This document shows, piece after piece, positions 6,235 through 13,998 of a stretch of DNA of 23,231 nucleotides (position 1 is its first letter; each line of letters starts with the position of its first letter). The translations under genes were made by a program, and so were the position numbers. Location: contig JAEWPB010000149.1 in the NCBI GenBank assembly GCA_023399465.1, positions 1 through 23,231 on the forward strand, written 5' to 3'. The notes beneath the pieces are model-generated. The model made no database searches and was not told the DNA's origin. It was given only the letters and a program-made list of their open reading frames with translations. Origin of the DNA: Pseudomonadota bacterium (GTDB taxonomy: Bacteria > Pseudomonadota > Alphaproteobacteria > Rhizobiales > Rhizobiaceae).

Positions 6235-6378
6235 ATGAACCCCATCCGCATTGCAAAGAACTGGATCAGCTACCGCCGCACCCTCAACGAGCTCGGCAAC
6301 CTGTCGAACCAGGCCCTGTCGGATATCGGCATCAGCCGCTACGACATCCGCAACATCGCTTCCCGTTCGTTCCGCTAA
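6235..6378 (+). CDS. DUF1127 small Arg-rich protein, second copy
   Basis: This 47-residue protein is a paralogue of the copy at 5759. It shares an N-terminal RIAKNWISYRRTLNELGNLSNQ helix and a C-terminal ALSDIGISRYDIRNIASR helix, with the LSDIGISRYDIR block typical of DUF1127. The ATG at 6235 has TAGAGG (6222-6227) seven bases upstream. Longer in-frame starts exist, but they run through the promoter and lack family similarity. The two copies are clearly diverged, so this is an old duplication rather than a recent one. The gene has its own promoter, operator-like repeats and a perfect terminator. A role in RNA turnover or regulation is inferred from studied family members. Confidence 0.93.
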   Translation: MNPIRIAKNWISYRRTLNELGNLSNQALSDIGISRYDIRNIASRSFR

Positions 6379-6405
6379 GCGCCAACGACCTCACGGAATG
6401 ACACC

Positions 6406-6432
6406 AAGACGGCACCATGCGGTGCCGTTTTC
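6406..6432 (+). terminator. Terminator of the second DUF1127 gene
   Basis: A perfect ACGGCACC (6409-6416) / GGTGCCGT (6421-6428) stem with the loop ATGC is followed by a T tract to 6431. Confidence 0.9.
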
Positions 6433-6622
6433 GATTCAGGCGGCAGGCTAAGCGTGGATCACAGCCTGGGGACCGAACAGCCGAAGGCCTCCGCCACAGG
6501 CCAACTCAACGCTCCGGCGCTGAAGGGCCCGTTGCCCTACTGGCGATGCCTCCACCTCTTCGGGCGATTTCCATATTCACGGCCCATTGGAACGGCTGCG
6601 CCATCGTGCTATTCCGACGCCC

Positions 6623-8035
6623 ATGAACAGCGCAAACACCCTCTCCCCCATCCACGTCGTCGGCGGCGGCCTTGCCGGATCCGAAGCGGCCTGGCAGATC
6701 GCCGAGGCCGGCGTTCCGGTCATCCTCCATGAAATGCGCGGCGTGCGCGGCACCGATGCCCACAAGACCGACGGCCTTGCCGAACTGGTCTGCTCGAATT
6801 CCTTCCGCTCCGACGACGCCACCGGTAACGCGGTCGGCGTTATCCATGCGGAAATGCGGCTGGCCGGATCGCTGATCATGGCCTGCGCCGACAGGCACCA
6901 GGTTCCCGCCGGCGGGGCCCTTGCGGTCGATCGCGATGGGTTTTCCGACGCCGTCAGCGCCGCGATTGACAGCCATCCGCTGATCACCGTTGTGCGCGAG
7001 GAAATCACCGGCCTGCCGCCGAAGGAATGGGACCTCGCCATCATCGCCACCGGGCCGCTGACCTCGCCCGATCTCGCCGAAGCCATCCGGGCAGAGACCG
7101 GCGCGGACGCGCTCGCCTTCTTTGACGCCATCGCGCCGATCGTGCACCGCGACAGCATCAACATGGACATCTGCTGGTATCAGTCACGCTACGACAAGGT
7201 CGGACCGGGCGGGAACGGCAAGGACTATATCAACTGCCCGATGGACCAGGCGCAGTACAACGCCTTCATCGATGCCCTGATCGGCGGCGACACCGTCGGT
7301 TTCAAGGAATGGGAAGGCACGCCCTATTTCGATGGCTGCCTGCCGATCGAGATCATGGCCGAGCGCGGCCGCGAAACGCTCCGCCACGGGCCGATGAAGC
7401 CGATGGGCCTGACCAACGCCCACAATCCGACGGTCAAGCCTTACGCGGTGGTGCAGTTGCGCCAGGACAACGCGCTCGGCACGCTCTACAACATGGTCGG
7501 CTTCCAGACCAAGCTGCGCTACGGTACGCAGGCCGATATCTTCCGCATGATCCCGGGCCTGGAGAACGCCGAATTTGCCCGCCTCGGCGGCCTGCATCGC
7601 AACACCTACATCAATTCGCCGGTCCTGCTCGATCACTCGCTGACGCTGAAGTCCCGTCCGGGCCTGCGTTTTGCCGGCCAGATCACCGGCTGCGAAGGCT
7701 ATGTCGAAAGTGCAAGCATCGGCCTTCTTGCCGGCCGGTTCGCGGCCGCCGAGCGCAAGGGAGAGGCACCAAGCCTGCCCCCGGCGACGACGGCGCTCGG
7801 CTCGCTGCTCGGCCACATCACCGGCGGCCACATCGTCTCCGACGACGAGCCCGGCAAACGCTCCTTCCAGCCGATGAACATCAATTTCGGCCTGTTCCCG
7901 GAACTCACGCCGGGTTCGATCATCAAGCCGGAGGGCGTAAAGCGCTTCCGCGGCAAGGACAAGACAATCATGAAGCGGCAGCTGCTCTCGGCGCGCGCGC
8001 TTGCCGATTGCGCAAGCTGGCTCGGCAAGGCCTGA
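6623..8035 (+). CDS. trmFO: TrmFO, folate/FAD-dependent tRNA (uracil-54-C5)-methyltransferase
   Basis: TrmFO uses methylenetetrahydrofolate and reduced FAD to make ribothymidine (m5U54) in the T loop of tRNAs. The 470-residue protein begins with the FAD-binding fold PIHVVGGGLAGSEAAW (GGGLAGS at 14-20). The invariant HKTDGLAELVCSNSFRSD block contains Cys57, and YFDGCLPIEIMAERG contains Cys239; these correspond by position to the two cysteines known to be important in the Bacillus enzyme. The GFQTKLRYGTQADIFRMIPGLENAEFARLGGLHRNTYI block and the FAGQITGCEGYVESASIGLLAGRFAA segment are also typical. The ATG at 6623 gives the family N-terminus; an in-frame ATG at 6587 would add 12 unrelated residues, and neither has a strong ribosome binding site. 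The gene appears monocistronic. Confidence 0.96.
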   Translation: MNSANTLSPIHVVGGGLAGSEAAWQIAEAGVPVILHEMRGVRGTDAHKTDGLAELVCSNSFRSDDATGNAVGVIHAEMRLAGSLIMACADRHQVPAGGALAVDRDGFSDAVSAAIDSHPLITVVREEITGLPPKEWDLAIIATGPLTSPDLAEAIRAETGADALAFFDAIAPIVHRDSINMDICWYQSRYDKVGPGGNGKDYINCPMDQAQYNAFIDALIGGDTVGFKEWEGTPYFDGCLPIEIMAERGRETLRHGPMKPMGLTNAHNPTVKPYAVVQLRQDNALGTLYNMVGFQTKLRYGTQADIFRMIPGLENAEFARLGGLHRNTYINSPVLLDHSLTLKSRPGLRFAGQITGCEGYVESASIGLLAGRFAAAERKGEAPSLPPATTALGSLLGHITGGHIVSDDEPGKRSFQPMNINFGLFPELTPGSIIKPEGVKRFRGKDKTIMKRQLLSARALADCASWLGKA

Positions 8036-8066
8036 CGCAAGGCACTGGCACCTCCTACTGACATGT

Positions 8067-8091
8067 CGGCCCGGTCATATCGATCGGGCCG
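8067..8091 (+). terminator. Possible terminator hairpin after trmFO
   Basis: CGGCCCG (8067-8073) and CGGGCCG (8085-8091) form a 7-bp GC stem 32 bases after the trmFO stop, between convergent genes. There is no T tract, so termination by it is uncertain. Confidence 0.45.
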
Positions 8092-8098
8092 CTTCGAT

Positions 8099-8545
8099 TC
8101 ATGGCGGGCTGTCGGTTTCGTCGAGTTCGATCTGGGTGAGGTAATTGCCAAGCAGCCACAGCGACACTTCCGCCGCTTCCGCCGGGGTCGCGAAAACATA
8201 GGCCCCGTTGTGATGAGGCACTCTCTCAAATTCGATCGCAAGGCTGTGGTCCCCGACAGCAGTCACCCGCACGGCTTCAGGATCCACCACCTGACAGGCG
8301 AAATGCGTTCCGCGTTTGCGGATGAAGCCCGCCTTGTTGTCGTGCAGACGCAGGAATACGGCCTTCCCGTTCGCCGTCGAAATTAGCTGGCGAACCGCCT
8401 CGTGCGGAAATGCGCGTCCGAACTGCAGCAGCGCCAGGCCGGTATCGTCGCTCTCCCCGCCGCGGGACACGCGCCCCCTCCGGGTCGCAACAACAGCAAC
8501 CAGAATGACCAGCGCAAAGATCGCGCCCCAGATGATCGGATCCAC
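8099..8545 (-). CDS. Uncharacterised protein with an N-terminal membrane anchor
   Basis: This 148-residue protein starts with a single hydrophobic helix (IIWGAIFALVILVAVVA, about residues 4-20) followed by a short Arg-rich stretch, so the remaining ~120 residues are probably cytoplasmic. That domain (GLALLQFGRAFPHEAVRQLISTANGKAVFLRLHDNKAGF, then GAYVFATPAEAAEVSLWLLGNY) looks like a small mixed alpha/beta fold, but I do not recognise a family. The start is a GTG (8545-8543) supported by AAGGGAGAG just upstream on the minus strand. Base composition matches the core genome, and the ordered protein sequence supports a real gene. It is convergent with trmFO and alone on its strand here. Confidence 0.75.
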   Translation of the reverse strand: MDPIIWGAIFALVILVAVVATRRGRVSRGGESDDTGLALLQFGRAFPHEAVRQLISTANGKAVFLRLHDNKAGFIRKRGTHFACQVVDPEAVRVTAVGDHSLAIEFERVPHHNGAYVFATPAEAAEVSLWLLGNYLTQIELDETDSPP

Positions 8546-8888
8546 GCGTTCTCTCCCTTATAGACAGCCGCACTGCTGACCCGAATATAACGGGATCCTT
8601 GCACGAAGCCTGCGGAAGGTTGCCGCTGAGCCGGACAGAGGCTGTTCACGGCCAACTCGCCTTTCGGCCGACAGAAAGGAACGCAGATCGATAGTTCTGG
8701 ATCTTTCACCGCCAATGTTGGGTTGACCAGCCTCGGTAGTTTTTTAGAAGGTGGAACCAACAGATGGCTGTTGGGAGCATGCGATACGCGAGCCCCATTC
8801 AAACGACCAATGTGAGCTTGATCGGCAGATGCCTGCGCACCCGAATCGAAAAGTGGAGATAGTATGAAAGCCGAGAGGAGCTCCGTCG
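8546..8888. other. 343-base intergenic region between divergent genes
   Basis: No gene is supported here. A small dyad, CCAACAG (8757-8763) / CTGTTGG (8768-8774), is visible. From about 8690 onward the GC content falls and stays lower through the next gene, which may mark the left edge of acquired DNA. No flanking direct repeat or integrase was found. Confidence 0.4.
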
Positions 8889-9455
8889 ATGAACGATGAC
8901 CATGACCCTGACTTGCTTCAGGTGCGTGAAGCAATGCGTAAGGGCGAGGTGAAGAAGGCGATTTCCATCTTGACCGATATGATGAGCGACCCCGAACGGC
9001 GGTCGGCTGCAGCTTATACGCTTGGAATTGTTTATGACTGCGAGACTGAGCTTGAAGATTCAAATTTGGCCAAAGAATATTATTCAATTGCCGAAACTTA
9101 CGGATACGAACTTGCAACCTACAGAATAGCCGGCATCCTTCAGAGGGAAGGAAACTTAAGCGACGCATTTACGCGTTTCAAAGAGATACACACGACCAAT
9201 CCATCCGCAGCATACTGGTGCTACAGAATAGCAGTCAGCAACCCGACATTATTGAACGAATTTGAAGACTACCGGAAATACCTGTCAGAAGCAGCGCGCA
9301 ACGGCCACATTCTTGCAAAGAGGGATGATATATTCAAACGATTGAAAGGTCGGGATGGCGTTCTAGATATTTTCGTTGCAGCAATAAGTTTTGTTCGCTT
9401 GTTTTTTCAAGCAAGAGCCGCCGTCGCGAGCAAGAACAAGATGCTATACCAATAG
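8889..9455 (+). CDS. Sel1/TPR-like helical-repeat protein, AT-rich
   Basis: This 188-residue protein consists of alpha-helical repeats. The stretch AAYTLGIVYDCETELEDSNLAKEYYSIAETYGYELATYRIAGIL (about 41-84) reads like Sel1/TPR units, with further degenerate repeats to about 145. A hydrophobic segment at about 157-178 (VLDIFVAAISFVRLFFQ) suggests a C-terminal membrane association. The ATG at 8889 has GAGAGGAG (8873-8880) eight bases upstream, a strong signal. Codon use is unlike its neighbours: many A/T-ending codons, and a visibly lower GC content than the surrounding high-GC genes, which points to horizontal gain. Repeat proteins of this kind act as protein-binding scaffolds; the partner here is unknown. 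It converges on the NDUFAF6-like gene with a 46-base gap. Confidence 0.75.
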   Translation: MNDDHDPDLLQVREAMRKGEVKKAISILTDMMSDPERRSAAAYTLGIVYDCETELEDSNLAKEYYSIAETYGYELATYRIAGILQREGNLSDAFTRFKEIHTTNPSAAYWCYRIAVSNPTLLNEFEDYRKYLSEAARNGHILAKRDDIFKRLKGRDGVLDIFVAAISFVRLFFQARAAVASKNKMLYQ

Positions 9456-9501
9456 CAATTCAAAGCCCTTTCAATGGCGCGGCGATCGCCAGCTGCCGTT
9501 T

Positions 9502-10359
9502 CTAGAAGCGGCGGGTAAAGGCGGCCCTGCCGAGCGACCATTGCCGGCGCAGCGGCGACGGCTGGATGGAGCGTTCGAAAATCGCCGAGCGGTATTTCTG
9601 CGCGGCCTTCAACACCGGCTCGGCGAGCGCCACCGGCAGGAAGGCGGGAAAGGCATCGCGAGAAATCTGCCCTGCAGATGCGCGCGCCTTGGCGAGATGG
9701 TCGCGGCCGAGACCCGCGAAGGCTTCGACGGCCGCCGATACGCGGTCGGTATCCTTGCCCTCGAGAAAGCTGTCGCGGTCGAGCCCGGTTGCCGAAAGGA
9801 TGTCGAGCGGCAGGTAGAGCTGTCCGCGGCGGCGATGCAGCGGCATCAGCAGCAACAGCCCGGCAATCGCCTGCGCCACGCCGGCGTGTCCGGCGGCTTC
9901 CGCAGACGCCGCGGCGTTGTCGGGATCGAGAACCAGGCTAGCAAGCTGGATCAGTGCCGATGCCGTCTCCCCGGCATAGCCCTCAAGCGCGGTGCGGCTC
10001 TCGATCGGATCGTCGTAGAGATCGAAGATGCGCGCATCGACCATGTCGATCAGCGTCTGGCGCGGCAGGCGGTGGCTTTCGATCGCGTGAAGCAGTTCGG
10101 AGGCGACCGGGTTGGCCTCGCTGGAACCATGCGACGTGCCTTCGAGAAGGTCGCGCCAGTACTGCATCCGCACTTCGCCCGGCAGTGGCTCATGGACGAT
10201 GTCGCGAATACGGGCCAGCTCGGCGTTGAAGGCATAAAGCGCCGCGAGGGCGCCACGCGCCGGCGGCGGAGACAGCAGACAGGCGAGATAGCGGTCGCGG
10301 TCGGTGTCACGGAGGGTCGCCAGGCAGATGTCCTGGTTCGATTGCACGGTCTCGCTCAA
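9502..10359 (-). CDS. Squalene/phytoene synthase superfamily protein, NDUFAF6-like
   Basis: The 285-residue sequence has the all-helical isoprenoid synthase fold signature, including YAFNAELARIRDIV, EVRMQYWRDLLEG, and IAGLLLLMPLHRRRGQLYLP. The Asp-rich DxxxD motifs needed for prenyl diphosphate binding are degraded (a single Asp in IRDIV), as in the NDUFAF6 subgroup, whose mitochondrial member is a complex I assembly factor. A catalytic carotenoid or hopanoid role is therefore unlikely, although automatic annotation may call it phytoene synthase. The start is TTG (10359-10357), with GGGGACGAG upstream; no in-frame ATG gives the N-terminus. It lies 22 bases after the Mth938-like gene, itself overlapping secDF, so all three are probably one operon. 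The complex I role is inference from homology and context. Confidence 0.85.
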   Translation of the reverse strand: MSETVQSNQDICLATLRDTDRDRYLACLLSPPPARGALAALYAFNAELARIRDIVHEPLPGEVRMQYWRDLLEGTSHGSSEANPVASELLHAIESHRLPRQTLIDMVDARIFDLYDDPIESRTALEGYAGETASALIQLASLVLDPDNAAASAEAAGHAGVAQAIAGLLLLMPLHRRRGQLYLPLDILSATGLDRDSFLEGKDTDRVSAAVEAFAGLGRDHLAKARASAGQISRDAFPAFLPVALAEPVLKAAQKYRSAIFERSIQPSPLRRQWSLGRAAFTRRF

Positions 10360-10381
10360 GATGTCACTCGTCCCCGGCGGT

Positions 10382-10768
10382 TTACACCGCGATCAGCGCG
10401 GCGGCGACCGCCCGCGATTCGGCCAGCATGATATTGTAGGTCCGCACCGCAGCACCGGTGCTCATCGAATCGGAGGAAATGCCGTGCGCCTTCAGCGCGG
10501 CACGAAGATCGGCCGGGATCGGCTTCAGGTCCGGCCCGGTGCCGATCAGCAGCACCTCGATGTCGGCGGCGTCCTCGATAACCTTGTGGAAATTCTCAAC
10601 CGACAGCGGCTTGCTCAGGTCCATGTCCCAGCCATGGATGCCGGAGGGCAGGCACAGCAGCGAGCCGCGATGCGACATGTCGGCGAAGCGGAATCCGCCA
10701 TTGCCATACGCGTCGATCGGCGCCCGCCCGGGAAAATGCGCCGCCCTGATTTCGATACCCTTTGCCAT
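10382..10768 (-). CDS. Mth938-like domain protein (DUF498), NDUFAF3 homologue
   Basis: The 128 residues match the Mth938-like alpha/beta fold. There is an N-terminal IDAYGNGGFRFADMSHRGSLLCLPSGIHGW block, then EVLLIGTGPDLKPIPADLRAALKAHGI and the C-terminal MSTGAAVRTYNIMLAESRAVAAALI. The human member, NDUFAF3, is an assembly factor for the peripheral arm of respiratory complex I. The ATG overlaps the secDF stop codon by one base (TAATG), which indicates translational coupling. Placement of this family next to Sec genes is, as I recall it, conserved in alphaproteobacteria and has been used to argue for a link between membrane insertion and complex I biogenesis. No catalytic residues are expected. 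Confidence 0.88.
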   Translation of the reverse strand: MAKGIEIRAAHFPGRAPIDAYGNGGFRFADMSHRGSLLCLPSGIHGWDMDLSKPLSVENFHKVIEDAADIEVLLIGTGPDLKPIPADLRAALKAHGISSDSMSTGAAVRTYNIMLAESRAVAAALIAV

Positions 10769-13305
10769 TACACCGCTGCCGTCACTGTCTTCGTCTTGTC
10801 CGCGCCGACCCCGCCATCACCTGCAGACCGCTTCGGACGGAGCTTGAAGGCAATGAGCATGGGCGCCGCCATGTAAATAGACGAGAACGTCGCGACTGCA
10901 ACACCGAACAGCATCACGAATGCGAACGACCGGATCATTTCGCCGCCGAACACGCTGAGCGCTGCCAAGGCAAGCACTGTCGTCAGCGACGTCAGCACCG
11001 TGCGCGAAAGCGTCTGGTTGATCGACGCATCGATCAGCAACGGCAACGGCATCCTCGGGAAGCGCTTCATGTTCTCGCGCACCCGGTCGTAGACGACCAC
11101 GGTATCGTTCAGGGAGTAGCCGATGATCGTCAGCACCGCAGCAACGCTTGCAACGTTGAACTCGATCCCCGCAAGGACGAACAGTCCGATGGTGATGACC
11201 ACGTCGTGCAGGGTGGCGATGATCGCACCGAGCGCGAACTGCCAGCGGAACCGGAACCAGATGTAGATCAGGATCGCCGCGAGCGCCGCAGCCACGCCGA
11301 GCGCCGCCTTGGCTGCGAGCTCACCCGAGACCGAAGGCCCGACGACCTCGACCCGACGGAATTCATAACCGCCTTCCAGTTCGTCACGGATGATGATGAC
11401 TGCCGACTGCTCGGCATTCTCGCCGGCCTCCTGTGTGGGAACGCGGATCGTCGCCGCGTCGGGGCCCGAGAGCGCCGGCCCTACCTCGATAGCGCCGAGA
11501 TTGAGCTCAGAGAGCCTTTCCCTGATATCGACGAGATCAGCCTCGCCCTCGCGCGCCTGTACCTCGATGATCGAGCCGCCGGCAAAGTCGATCCCGAGCT
11601 TCATCCCGAACAGACCGAGCCCGACCATGGATGCGATCACGACCGCCGCCGAAATTGCGAAACTGTAGCGGCGAAGCGACATGAAGCGGATGTTCATGCC
11701 GTCGAAAATGCCGGTGCGCACGCCCTGCGGCAGCGCGGTCGGCCGGGTGCGGCTGGCCCAGGCGGCCGTAAGCCAGTAGGTCAGCGTGAAGGCGGTAAAC
11801 AGGGTGGTGGCGATGCCGATCGCCACAGTAAACGCAAAGCCGCGAACCGCCCCGGTACCGAGATTGAGAAGCACCACGATGGCGATCAGGGTCGTCAGGT
11901 TGGCATCGAGAATGGACGGGAACGCTCGCGAGAAGCCGGTGCCAATCGACTGGACGAAAGGCCGTCCGTTGGCGCACTCCTCGCGGATGCGTTCGTAGAT
12001 CAGAACATTGGCATCGACCGCCATGCCGATCGTCAGCACGATGCCGGCGATGCCCGGCAAGGTCAGCGGCAGCCCGAACAGGCCCATGAGGCCGATGATC
12101 ATCGCGACGTTGATCGTGACAGCGAAGCTGGCGATCGCACCGAGGACGCCATAGGCAAGCAGCATGAAGCCGACGACGAGGGCGGCGCCGGCGATCCCGG
12201 CAGCGACCGCAGCCCGGGCCGAATCCGATCCGAGGCTCGGAACGATCGTGCGTTCCTCCAGTACCGTCAATTTTGCCGGGAGCGGACCGGAACGCAACAT
12301 GATCGCCAGATCGCGCGCGCCCTCTTCGGAAAAGTCGGCCACCAGATGCCCGCGGTCTTCGGTGATCTGCTCGTGGATGACAGCCGAGGACAGCACCTGG
12401 TCATCGAGAACGAAGGCAAGGGATTTTCCGACATTGTCGCCCGTCAACGCGGTAAAGCGTCCGGCAGCATCCGCAGTAAAACGGAACGCGACCAACTGTT
12501 CGGCCTCATTCGCCATGGCAACCTGCGCATCGGCGAAATCCTTCCCCGACACGAACGCGGTCTTGCGAACCAGAAATGCCTCCGGCGGATCCTCCATTGA
12601 ATAGAGGATCTCGGAACCGGCGGGCGGGCTATTGGCGATGGCATCCTGCACCGGCATGCTGTCATCGACCAGATGAAGGCTGAGTTTCGCCGTCTGTTCG
12701 ACGAGCGCCTTGAGCTGTTCCGGATCGGCGACGCCAGGCACCTCGACGCGGATGCGGTTGCCGGCGGGCAGCGTGATCTTCGGCTCCGCGGCGCCGGCTT
12801 CGATGATCCGCTGGCGCAGGACCGCGGTCGCCTCGGAGAGCGCTGCTGCCGTGTGCCTTTCGATATCCCGGTCGGTGATGCCGAAGGTCAATTGACCCGC
12901 TTCACCCTCGCCGATGATCACATCACCGGGCTCGCCCGCCTGTTCGAAGAGCTCCTGCAGCGCTGCCCTCGCCTCACCGGTCCGGGCCGGATCGCTTACG
13001 TTCACGCTGATCTCCTGCCCTACGCCGGAAAGGCCGGTATAGGTGATCCCGGCCTCGCGCAGCGCCGAACCGATCCCGGCGACCGTCGCTTCCAGCCGTT
13101 CGCGGACGATATCGTCGCGATCGACCGCCAGAAGGATCTCGGTGCCGCCCTGGAGATCGAGGCCAAGCGCCAGCCGGTTGTGCGAAAGCCAACCCGGCAA
13201 CGCCTCACGCTGGCTGGTGGAAAGCACGTTCGGCAGGGCGAGCGCCACGCTGCCGAGCACGATGAGCCAGATCAGGATAGTTTTCCAACGCGAGAAATAC
13301 AGCAT
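10768..13305 (-). CDS. secDF: Fused SecD-SecF protein translocase subunit
   Basis: SecDF uses the proton gradient to complete protein translocation through SecYEG from the periplasmic side. The 845-residue protein is a SecD-SecF fusion. The SecD half has an N-terminal membrane helix, GLDLQGGTE (48-56), a large periplasmic region, and a membrane block with GMAVDANVLIYERIREE (427-443). The SecF half starts with the membrane helix near 548-570, followed by GIDFAGGS (571-578), a periplasmic domain and the membrane block with TIIGYSLNDTVVVYDRVREN (726-745). The two conserved intramembrane Asp residues lie within those two motifs. The start is ATG at 13305 with a weak GGGTG upstream. The gene follows yajC by 59 bases and overlaps the Mth938-like gene, so this is one transcription unit. 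Confidence 0.97.
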   Translation of the reverse strand: MLYFSRWKTILIWLIVLGSVALALPNVLSTSQREALPGWLSHNRLALGLDLQGGTEILLAVDRDDIVRERLEATVAGIGSALREAGITYTGLSGVGQEISVNVSDPARTGEARAALQELFEQAGEPGDVIIGEGEAGQLTFGITDRDIERHTAAALSEATAVLRQRIIEAGAAEPKITLPAGNRIRVEVPGVADPEQLKALVEQTAKLSLHLVDDSMPVQDAIANSPPAGSEILYSMEDPPEAFLVRKTAFVSGKDFADAQVAMANEAEQLVAFRFTADAAGRFTALTGDNVGKSLAFVLDDQVLSSAVIHEQITEDRGHLVADFSEEGARDLAIMLRSGPLPAKLTVLEERTIVPSLGSDSARAAVAAGIAGAALVVGFMLLAYGVLGAIASFAVTINVAMIIGLMGLFGLPLTLPGIAGIVLTIGMAVDANVLIYERIREECANGRPFVQSIGTGFSRAFPSILDANLTTLIAIVVLLNLGTGAVRGFAFTVAIGIATTLFTAFTLTYWLTAAWASRTRPTALPQGVRTGIFDGMNIRFMSLRRYSFAISAAVVIASMVGLGLFGMKLGIDFAGGSIIEVQAREGEADLVDIRERLSELNLGAIEVGPALSGPDAATIRVPTQEAGENAEQSAVIIIRDELEGGYEFRRVEVVGPSVSGELAAKAALGVAAALAAILIYIWFRFRWQFALGAIIATLHDVVITIGLFVLAGIEFNVASVAAVLTIIGYSLNDTVVVYDRVRENMKRFPRMPLPLLIDASINQTLSRTVLTSLTTVLALAALSVFGGEMIRSFAFVMLFGVAVATFSSIYMAAPMLIAFKLRPKRSAGDGGVGADKTKTVTAAV

Positions 13306-13364
13306 GGCGCACCCGGCAACACAGCGTCAAAACGAATGCGCCGCCCGAAGGCGGCGCGATCGAC

Positions 13365-13715
13365 TTACTTGGTGGTCTCTTCCTTGACAGGCTCGCCCTT
13401 GACCCGCACGTCGGCGACATAGGAGCGAACGACACGGACGCGAACGCCGTCGGTGAGTTCGACTTCGAGTTCCTTGTCGTCGATGACCTTGGTAACCTTG
13501 CCGACGAGACCGCCGCCGGTCACGACCTGGTCGCCGCGGCGGATGTTCTTCAGCGTTTCTTCACGCTGCTTCATCTGGCGGCGCTGCGGACGGATGAGGA
13601 GGAAGTACCACACCACCATCAGCGGTGCGAAAAGGAAAAGCATTTCCAGGCCGGAACCCAGCGGGCTCGATCCTGCATCGGTCGCAGTCTGGGCAAATGC
13701 CTCTGTGATAAACAT
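13365..13715 (-). CDS. yajC: YajC, accessory subunit of the SecDF-YajC complex
   Basis: The 116-residue protein has a short periplasmic N-terminus, one membrane helix (about residues 22-42, LEMLFLFAPLMVVWYFLLI) and the family signature YFLLIRPQRRQMKQREE, followed by the small cytoplasmic beta domain (GDQVVTGGGLVGKVTKVIDD). YajC associates with SecDF and YidC at the Sec translocon. GAGGAG (13727-13722 on the minus strand) lies six bases before the ATG. It is the first gene of the operon yajC - secDF - Mth938-like - NDUFAF6-like. Confidence 0.97.
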   Translation of the reverse strand: MFITEAFAQTATDAGSSPLGSGLEMLFLFAPLMVVWYFLLIRPQRRQMKQREETLKNIRRGDQVVTGGGLVGKVTKVIDDKELEVELTDGVRVRVVRSYVADVRVKGEPVKEETTK

Positions 13716-13772
13716 CTATTACTCCTCAATTGCGGGAAATACGGAACCGCCCGTCCCGTGTCAGGTGGCCGG

Positions 13773-13800
13773 AATATAATTGCGATCGCCACGATTGCAA
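13773..13800 (-). promoter_or_regulatory. Probable promoter of the yajC-secDF operon
   Basis: On the minus strand TTGCAA (13800-13795) is followed after 16 bases by TATATT (13778-13773), giving a predicted start near 13766 and a leader of about 50 bases. Confidence 0.45.
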
Positions 13801-13998
13801 CACAACCCCCTTGGATTCGCGGCCTTTTCCAGTCTTCCGGCATCATTTACCGGCCAGCAGGGCGCGATATTTCTACGCGACACGCCAATCTCACGGGAAT
13901 GTGACCTTTCCGGCCCGCAGGCGGCATGCTACCGCGCTGCCATGAGAGCCGAAGCTGCGACAGCGCTCCGCTTCGAGAGACCCACAGGAGGATAGATC

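Noticed and set aside
9502..10359. Carotenoid or hopanoid biosynthesis gene
   Set aside because: The fold matches squalene/phytoene synthases, but the Asp-rich catalytic motifs are degraded and no other terpenoid gene is nearby.
10762..12600. Long plus-strand open frame of 612 codons
   Set aside because: It mirrors secDF; the translation is rich in Arg, Asp, His and Gly without hydrophobic or motif structure, as expected for a shadow of a membrane protein gene.
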